Source: Avena insularis
Taxonomy: Eukaryota > Streptophyta > Magnoliopsida > Poales > Poaceae
Length of the DNA stretch: 64,000 nt
Assembly (NCBI GenBank): GCA_023614405.1
Contig: CM042688.1
Location: forward strand, 382,403,331-382,467,330
Direction: 5' to 3'
Positions 45,534 through 57,030 of this stretch are shown piece after piece; positions within the stretch are counted from its first letter, which is position 1; each line of letters opens with the position of its first letter. Made by a program: the position numbers and the translations under genes. The notes under the pieces were generated by a model. That model had not been told where the DNA came from. It made no database searches and saw only the letters and a list, made by a program, of their open reading frames with translations.

Positions 45534-47840
45534 TTTGGCACCCACCGTGGGGCAAGTGAGCTACGGATCTGCGTTCCGAGCGGAATCTGCAAGAATCGGA
45601 ATCGGTGAGAATATCGCCATGACTGCCTACACAATCATGTCTTTTGGCGAGATCGATGTTTACATCGGTTTCACTGAACCTACCCAACCCACCCCAGCGG
45701 TGATGATAGAGGCAGAAGAATTTTCTGGGTCCCCTTTGTCCACGGAGGCGGCAGAATTCTGGATCTCAGAAAACCCTAATCCCACCCAGCCCGCACTAGT
45801 TGCGGAGATAGTGGAGAAACCCGAACCTAAAGAAGACCTAGCGGTCAACGTCGAATCTGGAGTGGATCTCCCCGGAGGAGCCGAATCCTAGATCGACCCA
45901 CCCATGGAAGTCGAAATCCAGGAGGAGCATATCAATGACACTGATTCCGGCTCTGATGATGTCGGAACAGACAGGCCTTTCCTAAGGTACACACTATGAC
46001 GTATGATACTGCAAGGCGAAAACGCAGATGCAATCCTTGAAACCATCAAAAGTTTCGATATGGCTGATCTCGAAAGCCGCAGGTACCTCAAGAGGCACGC
46101 GTCGCACTTCGTCGGATACGTGCGATCCGGATCCGGCTCTGCCGATGCTGGAGAAAACACCGACTCGATGCTGGAAGCAATTGGAACAAACGCCGACGTA
46201 CCCGCATCCTCGGATGAGTCAATGACGTCAGCAGATTTCTGAAAGTTCTCTGTGGAGTATGAAGAGGAGTACAACTCCAAAGCTGCAGAAGAAGGAGAAG
46301 CCATGGATGAAGGATCCGGGGAACACTCTCCCAAAACGCAGGATGACATGGACGTCGGAGATAATCCCGAGGTCCAGATGTCCAAAAGTTCCGATCAGAG
46401 CTTGAATCCGAGAAACGGACCCAAAGCTGCCTTTGCTACCGGCGCTGCCAAGAAGGCAAAGAAGAAGAACAAGAAAAACAAGACCCCAACAAAAGACCCT
46501 CTAACAGAAGAGGTGATTGCCGAGGAATATGATGAAGACTCGGATGGAGCACTTATCCCAGAAGAGCTGAAAAAAGAAGCATCAGTGGATGGACATGTGA
46601 TCACTGAAGGTGCGCGTAAACTCATCGATGCCGCATTAACCACACCTATCCCTACAGCTGCAGAACTTACTGCAGATGAGATGGACGAAAGGGCGCAAGC
46701 CCTAGAAGCGCGTCGTCAACAACTCCTCGATGAAGCCAAAAACATCGAGGTGGAGAAGAAGCGCATGTCGAACAAGGAGTACATGTCTCGTCTACATCAG
46801 AAGACACGGAAGCGTCACATAGATTACAACCAATTCCCACGTGTCCGTGCCATGCTTTTTGGAGATGAGATGGGGAAGCCACGGAAAGATAGCAACAGAG
46901 ATTGGGTATAGCCAACGCCAGTACAAAATACCGTGGCAGCCCGAGAAATTCTATCGGCTAATCCAGGACCAGAGGAGATCCGTTTGGGTATCAAGCTACT
47001 CAACAAGGGACTGGAGAAACAAAAGGTCGCCCTGTCCGGAAGTCAAAAACTGGTCTCAGATTTTAACCAATGTCGCACAGATCCGGCATGGGCTGGCGTA
47101 AGATCCCATTACGTCCAGGCGCAGTATCATGACCCCGAACATAGGGAAGACAACTATTCAAGAACCGGATCTTTAGGACAGCATCACAAAACTTTGCGTA
47201 ACTGGAGCAACGTCGCCCCAGCGGCCGAGAAAGACGCAATCGCTGCCCTGAATCCGACGAACCCTCCCCGACGAGAATCTAAAGATCAAAGGGGAGAAGA
47301 TAAAGAGAAACATCGGGAGGAGGACCGTCAAAGAATGCCACCTCCTAGACATGAGAACCGTCCGGCTGAGCCTCAACATGGTGGGAACGACCGAAGAAGA
47401 AACGACGGAAACCATGCCGGTACAAGCCACCAGGTGGCTCGTCGTAGTCAAGCTGCTCCACTCTCTCCACCACACAGTCATCACAACGGCTCCCATGGAG
47501 GGCAAGGAGGACGACATGGCGGAGGAGGTGGTGGCAGAAGCCAAAGTCCGGCTCCACGGCACCGTAGCCACAGCCGGCATTCAGGACGATCTCTATCCCC
47601 GAACGACGCAAGGCACAGGATCAACTCCAACATAGAGGCCCGACGCTATGAAAACAATGACGTGTACGTGGGCCCAAAGTGCTTCGGTCCACACATCAGA
47701 GCTACAAAATTCCCGGAAGGATTTGCTATCTCAACACATATCCAAGCCTACGACGGCATTGCTCGGCCAGACACCTGGTTACAGGATTTCTTCCAAGCTT
47801 GCTGCATTGCCAAAGGCAGAAACAGCCTAGTCGCAACCCG
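45534..47840 (+). pseudogene. gag N-terminal and central region of element B
   Basis: One frame (open through U5 and PBS) encodes an acidic N-terminal region, a Lys-rich block (KKAKKKNKKNKTPTKDPL), a helical charged segment (RMSNKEYMSRLHQKTRKRHI) and a His/Gly/Arg-rich linker (PPPRHENRPAEP). Stops at 45889, 45997, 46240 and 46909 interrupt it; in each case element A has a sense codon at the position. Relative to A, about 69 bp are missing in frame near 45610 (the segment between GIGE and TAYTIM). The PBS lies at 45536-45553. Confidence 0.75.
45536..45553 (+). promoter_or_regulatory. primer binding site, tRNA-Lys type (element B)
   Basis: TGGCACCCACCGTGGGGC has one mismatch to the complement of the plant tRNA-Lys 3' end. 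It lies two bases after the LTR. Confidence 0.8.
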
Positions 47841-48206
47841 ATATTCCCACTTATGTTGCGGAACACGGCACGATCATGGCTCAATGAACTTCCGGCAAAC
47901 ACCATCCATAACTGGTATGATTTACAAAGCGCGTTCTTTCAGAATTTTGAAGGCACATATCGGAGGCCCTGTACGGTTGGAGACCTACAGCGTTGCACCC
48001 AGAAAGCCGGAGAAACTTGCCGGGATTACCTCGGACGATGGATCGACACCAAGAACTCCTGCGAAGGAGTAAATGATCAAACTGTGATTGAAGCTTTCGC
48101 CATGAGTCTCCCTATTGGTTTACTACGCCATCGCTTGAAGTGTGACAAGGTTACCAATTTGGGAGACATGATAGAAACAATGAGCAAGTATCACGGAATC
48201 TTGTGA
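47679..48206 (+). pseudogene. capsid (Retrotrans_gag) domain of element B
   Basis: After a frameshift near 47840 the capsid domain is readable: ARSWLNELPANTIHNWYDL, FEGTYRRPCTVGDLQRC and CRDYLGRWIDTKN, then VNDQTVIEAFAMSL. This is the Retrotrans_gag core, which forms the particle shell. It ends at an out-of-frame stop near 48206, after which gag continues in another frame. Confidence 0.85.
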
Positions 48207-48237
48207 CGATGCAGAAGGACTACTCAATGCCTTAGTT

Positions 48238-48819
48238 GTGCCTCAGTCGGCAAAACAACCAAAGCAACAAGCTCAGAAGCGCAAAAACACCTCGGAAGAA
48301 AAACCCAATGCGGAAACAGCGGTAGTCACTACCGTTTCCGGGTCTAGAGGACGAGAAGGACGTGGCGGAGACCGCGGGCGTGGCCGTGGGACATCAAGGG
48401 TCCAAGGTGCAGGAGAACAACAACCAGGAAAAACCTACTCTTGGGCCGACATTGCCAATAACCCATGTGTGCATCACCTGGACGCCAATGGGGGCTCGTC
48501 CCACACCAATGCTGAATGTCGTTTCAATGACGACATCAAAAGAGATGACACCGCGGACTACAAAGCTAAGCGGAAGAAGGGAAAGAAAAATCCCGAAAAA
48601 TACAAGGAGACCAAGGAAGATTCCGACATGGAGGAAGCTGATGCTTCAAATCCCAAGTCGGAAGGGAAGAAGACTTTTCCCACCAAGAAGGACACTTATG
48701 TCACCTTCCTCGGATCTCAACCAGCAAAGGTCAAGAAAGCAGTTCTACACGAGCTCAATGCAACCGTTCCGGCTGTCCCCCAGTATTTGGACTGGTCGGA
48801 AGTGGCAATTCAGTTTTGA
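48238..48819 (+). pseudogene. nucleocapsid region of element B
   Basis: A Lys/Gln-rich start (QSAKQPKQQAQKRKN) is followed by a Gly/Arg-rich stretch (GGDRGRGRGTSRVQG), a Cys/His knuckle-like motif (CVHHLDANGGSSHTNAECRF) and an acidic-basic tail. This fits RNA binding. It connects to the protease after a frame change near 48815. Confidence 0.7.
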
Positions 48820-49500
48820 CCACGATGATCATCCGCCTAAGTTACACAGGCAAGGAAAATACGCCTTAATCGTCAACCCACTTATTGACGGTTATGGTTT
48901 CTCCAAGACCCTCATGGACGGTGGTAGCAGCATCAATATTCTCTATGTCGAAACGCTACGCCGGATGAAGATCTCGGAGACCCAGCTAAACCATAGCTCT
49001 GTGATTTTTCACGGAGTTGTCCCAGGAAGACAAGCTAATTCCCTGGGAGAGATCACTTTGGATGTTACCTTTGGAACTCCAAAGAATTATCAGACGAAGG
49101 CACTTTACTTCAAAGTGGTCCCATTCAAGAGCACATGCCACGCTATATTCGGATGTCCGGCTTACTGGGCTTTTATGGCTCATCCATGTTACATTTACAA
49201 TATGATGAAAATTCCAGGTCCCAACAGCATGATCACCATCAGGGGAGACCTGAAGAAAGCGCGACAGTGGGAGGATGGAAATGCCGCCTTTGGTGAAGTC
49301 GTGCTGCACGCCTAGTAGTACCAGGAGATCAAGAAGAGCATAGATCCCTCCAAGATGCCCGCAACGAAGAAGGAGGTTACCAAGCCAAATCCGGAGTTCA
49401 AGGCATCAGAAGAGACGAAGAAAGCACCATTGAAGGATGATGACCCCTCCAAGGTGACCCAGATAGGCGTAGGCCTAGATAGCGCATAGGAAAGCATGCT
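48820..49500 (+). pseudogene. retropepsin (protease) of element B
   Basis: The catalytic motif LMDGGSSINILYVETL has its Asp codon at 48917-48919. It is followed by VIFHGVVPGRQANSLGEI and CHAIFGCPAYWAFM. The domain is intact in its frame up to a double stop at 49313-49318, after which a Lys/Glu/Pro-rich linker (KKEVTKPNPEFKASEE) leads to the RT with one further stop near 49487. Confidence 0.8.
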
Positions 49501-50404
49501 CGTCAAGTTCCTCCAAGCAAATCAAGATATCTTCGCATGGCAGCCATCTGACATGTCCGGAGTACCTAGGGAACTTGCCGAGCACTCTCTAAATGTAAAC
49601 CCGAACACTAAACCCGTCAAACAGTCCTTACGACGGTTTGGCGATTAAAAGCGTAAGGCAATAGCTAGGGAACTAGCACGGCTCGAGTTAGCCGGATTCA
49701 TAGAAGAGGTCATCCACACTGAGTGGTCAGCCAATCCTGTAATGGTCCCTAAAAAGGACACCATTGATTTAAGGATGTGTGTTGATTATACTGCCTTGAA
49801 CAAGGCTTGTCCAAAAGATCCGCTCGCTCTGCCTAGAATTGATCAAGTTATCGATTCTGGCGGGCTCGAACTCCTCTGTTTTCTCGGCGCATATTCCGGT
49901 TATCACCAAATCCGGATGAAGAATCGACAAAGTCAAAACTTCATTCATAACCCCTTGAACCTTACATTTTGTTATGATGCCCTTTGTGCGAAGAGCGGGA
50001 GCTACGTGCCAGTATGCGATGCAGCGTTGCCTCCACGACCAACTCGGACGCAATGTACATGCATACGTGGATGATATCGCGGTGATGTCAAAAAGAAGGA
50101 AACACTCATTTCCGACTTGGAGGAAAGCGTTAAGCCAATCTCTGAAAATACAATATCATGCTTAAGCCGAAGAAATGCTTCTTTGGAATACCAGCCGGAA
50201 AATTGTTAGTTTTCATCGTGTCTCAAAGAGGCATAGAGGTGAACCGCGACAAAATCAAGGCTATACTCAATATTTCTAGGCCAACTCGCCTGAAGGACGT
50301 ACAAAGAATAACTGGTTGCACTGCTACGGTCAGTCGATTTGTAAGCCGACTTGGTGAAAGAGCCGCACCATTATACAAACTCCTGAAGAAGACCAAGGAT
50401 TTTT
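49501..50404 (+). pseudogene. reverse transcriptase of element B, frameshifted
   Basis: The start (IFAWQPSDMSGVPRELAEH), LRMCVDYTALNKACPKD and AYSGYHQIRMK are in one frame. After a shift near 49925 the catalytic block HAYVDDIAVMS (50064-50075 for YVDD) is in the next, and after about 50150 PKKCFFGIPAGKL and VSQRGIEVNRDKIKAI are in a third. The catalytic Asp pair is retained, but three frames are needed, so no active enzyme can be produced. Confidence 0.85.
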
Positions 50405-51540
50405 ATGCGGGTTGAAGCTGCACTACAAGACCTGAAGAAAGTACTCTCATCTGCTCCTATCCTTGCAGCGCCGGAACCTCAGGAACCGATGTTGCTTTAT
50501 ATTGCTGCGACAAATAAGGTCGTTAGTATCGTCATGGTGGTGGAGAGACCAGAGGAAAATCAGGAACACTTGGTGCAGCGTCCAACGTACTTCGTCAGCG
50601 AGGTCTTGACAGAATCAAAACAGCGATATCTGCACTATCAAAAGTTGGCTGACGGTGTTTTCCTAGCATCTCGTAAGTTACGACACTATTTTCAGGAACA
50701 CCCAATTACCGTGGTGAGCAAAGCTCTCATCAGAGACATAATCAACAACAGCGACGCCACAGGACGTGTCGCCAAATGGGGCATAGAGCTCTCAGCTTTC
50801 GATATTGAGTATAAACCTCGGACAGCAATCAAATGCCAGATCCTTGCTGACTTTGTCGCTGATTGGGCGAGCGAAGGAGAACATGGTCCTCCACGAGTGA
50901 ATCTGGGCCCTCTTTTTCGATGGGTCTAAGGCTCGAGGGGGCTCGGGGGCTGGTGTGGTGCTCAAATCACCCCAAGGAGATAAACTATTATACGTGTTGC
51001 AGATCCACTTCACAGCGACAAACAATATTGTCGAGTATGAAGCACTGCTGCATGGAATCCGGATTGCCAAGGATATTGGCATCCGATGTTTGATGTGTTA
51101 CGGGGATTCGGATCTTGTTGCTCAGCAAGTTTCGGATATTTGTAATGCAAATAAGCACATGGCAGCATATAAAGCTGTCGTGGATGATCTATCTAAATCG
51201 TTCAAAGGGTTTGAAGTTCAACACATCCCTCGAGCAGAAAATGAGGAAGCAGATGCACTATCTTGAAAAGGCTCTGCGCGGAAAGAGGTCCCGGATGGCG
51301 CATTTTTAGAGCAACTAAAAGTTCCCTCGATAAAGGGAGTAGATGAGGAATATCCGACCAAATCCAACTCACCTTTAATAGCAGTTATGGCTGTAATTCC
51401 CAGCTGGACTCAACCCTACCTCGATTATTTGGTAGATGGCAAATTACCCGAGGACGAGGTGCTGAGCCGGTAGAATATCCGACGAGCAAAAGCCTATACT
51501 ATTGTTAAAGGTGAGCTCCATAAACAGAGTGTTTCTGGGG
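50405..51540 (+). pseudogene. double RNase H region of element B
   Basis: The RT-linked RNase H (LLYIAATNKVVSIVMV ... HYFQEHPITVVS ... FDIEYKPRTAIK) is open to about 50929. The second RNase H-like domain (NNIVEYEALLHGI, MCYGDSDLVAQQV, AENEEADAL) is in the next frame, with a stop after DALS at 51264. A linker (EEYPTKSNSPLIAVMAVIP) then leads to integrase, with one more stop near 51471. Confidence 0.8.
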
Positions 51541-52692
51541 GGTTTTCAGCGCTGTGTATCTCCGGAAGAAGGAGTGGAAATCTTAAGGGAAATCCACGAA
51601 GGCGAGTGTGGTCATCATGCTGCAGCCAAATCTTTAGTGGCAAAAGCTTTTCGACAAGGATTTTTCTGGCTTACAGCTCAGGCAGATGCCGAACGGTTAG
51701 TCAAGACATGCAAAGGCTTCCAAAAGTACGCCATGCAAGCTCATGTTCCGGCTGATCAGCTGCGAACAATACCTATAACATGGCCTTTTGTGGTCTGGGG
51801 GCTTGATATGATAGGACCCTTTAAACGAGCTCCAAGTGGATTTACCCATCTCTTAGTCATGGTGGATAAATTCACCAAGTGGATCGAGGCTAAACCTGTC
51901 ACTAGTTGTGATGGAGCAACAAACAAAAGATTTGTCGAGGATGTTATAATCCGGTATGGTTATCCACATAGCATTATCACGGACAACGGGAGTAAATTTT
52001 CTATGGGAGAACTGGCTGAATTCTGCGATGAGCAAAATATCCGGCTTGACATTGTGTCAGTCGCACATCCACAGGCTAACAGACAAGTCGAAAGAGCAAA
52101 TGGTTTAATTCTACAAGGCTTGAAACCAAGACTCGAAGCACCACTACGACGGGCTGTGGGGGCTTGGACAGAGGAACTACCCTCTGTAATTTGGAGTTTA
52201 CGAACAACTCCGAATAGGTCAACAGGATACACACCTTTCTTCTTGGTCTATGGAGCAGAAGCAGTTCTTCCTAGTGATTTAATTCATACTTCTCCTAGAG
52301 TGGCCACATATATTGATGAGAATGCCGAGATTTCTTGACAAAATGATCTCGACTTAGTCGAAGAAGTTCGCGTCGTTGCTGAAATGAGATCTACAGCCTA
52401 TCAGCAGAAGTTACGCAAGTATCATAGCCAGAGAGTCCGAAATAGATCTTTCAATAAAGGTGATTTGGTTCTCCGGCTTGTGCAACAAAGAAAGCACAAA
52501 CTTTCCTCAGTATGGGAACGACCCTTTTTAGTTAGTCGAGTATTGCACAATGGATCATACTAGTTAACTGACATGAGGCCAGTCAAAGAAAGACTTGCTA
52601 CTAAGAAGAGAAAGAGAGCTGGAGGCAGTACAAATACGGATGAGTTAGATAGACCATGGAATATTGCTCAGCTACGTCCCTTTTATTCTTAG
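51502..52692 (+). pseudogene. integrase of element B
   Basis: The HHCC domain (GECGHHAAAKSL ... TCKGFQKY) has lost its last Cys, replaced by Phe (element A has CNGC). The catalytic core keeps Asp in LDMIGPF, Asp in TDNGSKFS and Glu in the HPQANRQVERANG block. The C-terminal part ends NIAQLRPFYS with the stop at 52690. TGA at 52336 and TAG near 52561 interrupt the C-terminal domain. This is the last domain before the 3' spacer. Confidence 0.85.
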
Positions 52693-53277
52693 TTTATCCT
52701 TCTTTGTAATCATACATATGTACATGTTCTGTGAGAAATAAAAGTTTTGGTTGCATCAAGTTTTTTCTGAGAAGTTCTAAGACCATCTTATTTCCGAATG
52801 ATCATGTCATAGTCGAAAATACCAGAATGCTTGAAAGTACTTTATGCTCATGTTCGTTCTGGTCTAGATTTCCGATTCTAAAAACTGCTACCTTCGGGTA
52901 TAACTCTAAAAATTTCTAGTCTTTACTTTGGTTATTTATCTGATTGCCGGATGCGGGCATTTTCCGAGTAGTGAATTGTTGGTACTGGGAGCCAGCTTTG
53001 TTTCCGAGTTTAAACTGGTTTATCAATTGAGCTCCGTTGCTCGGCAAAGTTTCCGGTTGAAGGTTTAGCCGGCTCACGAAAGGGACGAGGCAGAAAGCCA
53101 GATAAACGATAAGTTGAGACGAAAAATATAAGTGCTTGTGTAAACATTTCAGGCACGCAAAAATTTCAGAAGTCAAAAGTGCTGAATAGATCAAAAGCTT
53201 AGCACTTGCAAAAGATAAATAGTACTTAATATTTACAATCGCATCAGTTTTTCCGGAATAATACATGAATTTCTGGT
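52693..53277. other. spacer between pol and antisense gene (element B)
   Basis: Non-coding AT-rich sequence between two genes that converge tail to tail. It corresponds to 6114-6661 of element A in reverse orientation. Confidence 0.6.
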
Positions 53278-56200
53278 CTATGATGCAGGAGGAGATGAAG
53301 GATCTACTGGCTCGCTGGTCACTCCACCTTGATATCGTTTCGAGATGTCCGCATCCGAGTTGGTGCGTTCATCGTCGGAAACTTCTTCGTCTTCTTCTGC
53401 AGGAGGAGGCGGAGTAGCCACGTGGGTGAAGAAGGGGATCTCGTAGCTGGTCAGATCAGCTAAGTGGCACCCGTAGCCAACGCAGGAGTGCATGATGGCT
53501 TGAAGGTCCTGCTCCTGGACGTCTTCGTCTACCTTGGAGTACCCTTTAGTCACTTGCCATGTTTCCATGGTGCCTCATGACCATGGAATGAGCGTTCTGT
53601 GCAGCAGTTCGCGTGTAGGACATGTTCTAGTCCTGAACAAGCTGCGGCATCTCCTTGGCCCTGTCCCGCACCTCAAAATCCGACATGCTTGGCATGTCCG
53701 GAATCCTGAGAGACTCGCCAATGTCCTCAAGGGACTAGCGGTAGTCATGAAGAAGATAACCGACTTGGGTAAGCCGGTGGGTGTGGCGCTCCGACGAGGA
53801 AGAGTCCATCAACTTCAGAGGACCTATACACAAAACATGTCAAGAAAAACCGACATTGATAAAAGTCGATGAAAAGATAAGTTAGAGAGGTGGAATGTAC
53901 CAAAAATGACGTCGTCAATCTTGGTCTTCTCCTCCCGGAGACTATGGAGTTCAGCCCGGAGCACCTGGGATATGTCTTTCTCTCTACCAAGCTCATTCTT
54001 GAGGTCCGAGATTATTTTATCCTGAGCATCAATCTTGCGATCACGCTCATTAGTGGCCATGGAGGAGGATTCAAGGACTTGAGCTATGCTCTTTTCATGA
54101 TCTGCATTGAGCTTATCCAGCGCTTGGCGAAGTCCTTTGTTCTCCACCACTAGGGTCTTGAGGTTCTCGGCCTCTTCAATCATAGCGATGGATTGTTTCA
54201 CCAGCACTGTAAGCCAAAAAAGAACAACAGTTCAGAAAAATTCGACATTGAAAAACCCAAATACAAGGCTTGAATCTCCGAATGTTTACCTTCGGCTTCA
54301 TCCTTGGCTACTTTGAGCTAAGCATTTTTAAGCCGGAGAGTTTGATCTATCTCCGCTTATCACAGACATTGGTCAGTAATTCCTGGTTATAGGAACATAC
54401 TTTCTGTAAGTCAGAATACCCAAAGTCAGAAAGCTACTTAAGACTCGGGCTAATATTTTTGCTAAATATCAGCATGAGCCTTGGGGGCTACACTAGTTCG
54501 TTCTTTGGCATCCTAATGAAGCATAAACTCGGATTCTATATCCTACTTCATGCTTGGGGGCTAGAGGATACAATATAACATAATGGAAAAAACAAGAGTT
54601 GGAATTTCGACTTACATATTGCTCGCGGGTGAGTTTATCTAAACCCGCATTCACTTCAACGGCCACCTTCTCAGCAAGAGTAAGAGGGATCACTAGGGCT
54701 GTTGGAAGCTCCCCAGTCCTGACCCTCTCGTCGCGAAGGCGGACTTGAGTGAGAAGGTCAGAGAACTTGACGTCCTCTTCTTCTTGCACTTCCTCCTTGG
54801 GGGATAAATGGCTTTTGTCCAGGACTTGCCTGGCTAGCCGCTGGATCTCCTTTGCAGATTTCCGGTTTAGGCCAAACTTGGTATGACCCGGATTGCTGAG
54901 GAGGTTTTCGGCGAAGACTTCAGCCGAGGGATCATTACCCGAAGAGGGTTCACCCTTATCTTGACCTGACGCACCCACAGTGACGTCAGTTTGCAACCCA
55001 AGGATCACAGGCTCCGTTTGAAGAGCCGGATCTTCTGCAGCATCCGACGAGATAACTGGAGTTGTAGAAGGTTGAGGGGCCGGAGTCGGAGGAGCCATGG
55101 CAGGGGAAGCTATGGTAAGCTTCGTCTGGCGTAAGGGCTTCGAAGAAATCCCTTTCCCCTTGACCTTGATGATTGATTTTGCTCTGAGAAGGTAACAAAG
55201 TCGGAAACGTTACATCTCGGAAAGAAATTTGAGTAAAGTGCAAAGATGGAAAAGTTGTTACTCAAAGGATACCTCTTCACGACAGGAACCTCCTTTGTGC
55301 CAACCGCTACTGTAGGAGCTTTGGGCTTCTTGAGCGCAAGATCCGGCAGTGGAAGTACTTCCACCTCCTGAGAGAACTCCGGAGGGTATCCTTTGAGCGG
55401 ACCAAGTTCCGACTCGGGGATGTCAGCAAGCTGAAAACAAGAAAACATATCAGTATTGCGATGCAACTCGAAGATCGAAAACACATAAAAGGTGTGGTGA
55501 TAGAAGCTTACCGGCACCACGGGGTTTTCCGCCATGTGCATGTCCAAAGAAACCTCTGGAATCCGTCTTTCGATCCGCTCCTTGATCAGCCACTTGATTT
55601 GGCTTATGTAGCCATGAGTGGTGTAGGCTTTGGGGCTGATGCGGAGGGAGTTGGTTGGAGAAGACGTGATGGAGTGCATCAGTCTATCCCCATGGTACTG
55701 AAGTGGCTGGATCCGACGTGAGACCCAGCACTGGACCAAGTCGGATCCCTTCAGACCATTGTGCTTAATCAGATATTCGATCCGCCTCTTAGCAAGGATT
55801 AGATCATCTGTGAGAGCCGGAGCGGCCTCGTCCCAGGAAGGTTGGGCCATGGCGGCTCCATCAACAAAAGCCGTCAAAGCAGTAGCTTTGCCGGGAGCCG
55901 GAGTATCCCTATGGTAGAAAAAAGTGGCTGGCCATTGTTTGACCGAGTCACTGGCAGAAATTTTGGGATATACCCGGTCTCGTCTAAGAGAAAAACTAAT
56001 GGTGCCAGTGATATAAGGAACACCGGAAGTAATGGAATTCCTCCGGACATGGAAGTAAAACCGGAAGAGAAGCAAACTCGGCCTAATGCCAAGAAAGCCC
56101 TCGCAAAGCGCAACATATACGCTCATTTCTAGAAGAGAATTGGGAGGAAGATTATGGAGTTGAACTCCATAGTGATCTATCACCTCGGAGAAGAACTCCG

Positions 56201-56462
56201 AGGGAGGAAAAGAAAGACCTCGGTCCAGATGAGTGCCGAAGTGAACTCGCTCGCCCTCATGTGGGTTGGGGACGGTTTCGCTGGAGCCGCTCCGCCAGTC
56301 GCCAGTGATGAGAAGCCCCTCCTTCTCCATGTTCTTGAGGCCCTCCACATTGAGGGCGCAGGGGATCCAGATTCCCTGGAAGCTCTCCTTCTCCGCTGCA
56401 GCTTCCGCCTTCGCCGCCGCCGCCGCTGCTGCCAAGCCAGAGGAAGAAGATGATGAAGCCAT
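53278..56462 (-). pseudogene. antisense six-exon gene of element B ('putative gypsy type transposon' family)
   Basis: Read on the minus strand, exon 1 (56462-55512) starts MASSSSSSGL and holds the plant 'putative gypsy type transposon' domain (Pfam PF04195-like; LDRGLSFPPSEFFSEVIDHY, SLLEMSVYVALCEGFLGI, LFRFYFHVRR). Introns follow at 55511-55431, 55272-55184, 54615-54404, 54289-54207 and 53900-53824, all GT-AG with pyrimidine-rich acceptors. Exons of 951, 158, 568, 114, 306 and 546 nt keep phase except exon 4, which lacks one base compared with element A. Exon 5 is a coiled coil; exon 6 ends in an acidic Pro-rich tail. Exons 1-3 (559 codons) are open; exon 4 has a stop and a frameshift, and exon 6 at least two stops. 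The function is unknown. Intron 1 is 81 nt, in frame and without a stop, so retention would also be readable. Confidence 0.8.
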
Positions 56463-57030
56463 TTTTCTCCGGTGAGAAAGTGACCTTAAAGGGGCGGTGC
56501 TGGGAGTTTCTGTGGGGGAAGGACGAGGAGGGTCTGTGCGCGCAGGAGGATTGGGAAAGAAGGAAACGAGAAAGGACTGGTGGAAGGGAGAAGGAGAAAT
56601 CTAAACCCCTTATATCCACCTACCTGCGCCAAGATTCGTGCAAACGCTACAGTGCAACCGCCACGTGTCGTGGAAATAACTGGGAAGGACCCGCGCGATG
56701 ATTGCATCGCCTCGATCTCCACGCACGCATTGAAACGGCACCTCGGTTCCGCGAACCGCGGACCCACAAATGGTCGTGCTGACGGAACATTTGTCAGATG
56801 ATGTGACTTGACTATTTTTGTGTCATGTGGCGTTAGAGACCAAGTTTCGGCCTAGTTCAAAATCGAGCTGGAAGATCCGAGTAACCTACTGATAGGTCCA
56901 ACTTATCTTTTAAACCCGGATCGTATCTTTTGTTGTGAAGTTTTAGGAACCCTTCAAGATTCTGCAAGCCGAAGATCAAGCTAGACGATGATAAATCCGA
57001 CTTTGTATCTTGGAGGCCTCCGGGGACTGC
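56463..57030. other. region between antisense ATG and 3' LTR (element B), with PPT
   Basis: It contains the leader and likely promoter of the antisense gene and, at its right end, the purine-rich stretch ggaggcctccggggactgc (about 57012-57030) that should serve as polypurine tract for plus-strand priming directly before TGTTGGGG of the 3' LTR. Confidence 0.55.
56610..56615 (-). promoter_or_regulatory. TATA-like box upstream of the antisense gene
   Basis: The minus strand reads ggtggatataaggggttt about 150 bp upstream of the antisense ATG at 56462. A start about 30 bp downstream would give a 5' leader near 120 nt. The box is inside the element and distinct from the LTR promoter, implying independent antisense transcription. 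Confidence 0.45.

Noticed and set aside
54493..55098. Independent 201-aa gene starting MAPPTPAP
   Set aside because: It is exon 3 of the antisense gene plus read-through into intron 3; splicing from exon 2 enters it in frame upstream of that Met.
55110..55511. C-terminal part of the 450-aa ORF as a single-exon protein
   Set aside because: It reads through intron 1, which is 27 codons long and stop-free, and then into intron 2. Canonical GT-AG borders and phase agreement with the downstream exons favour splicing.
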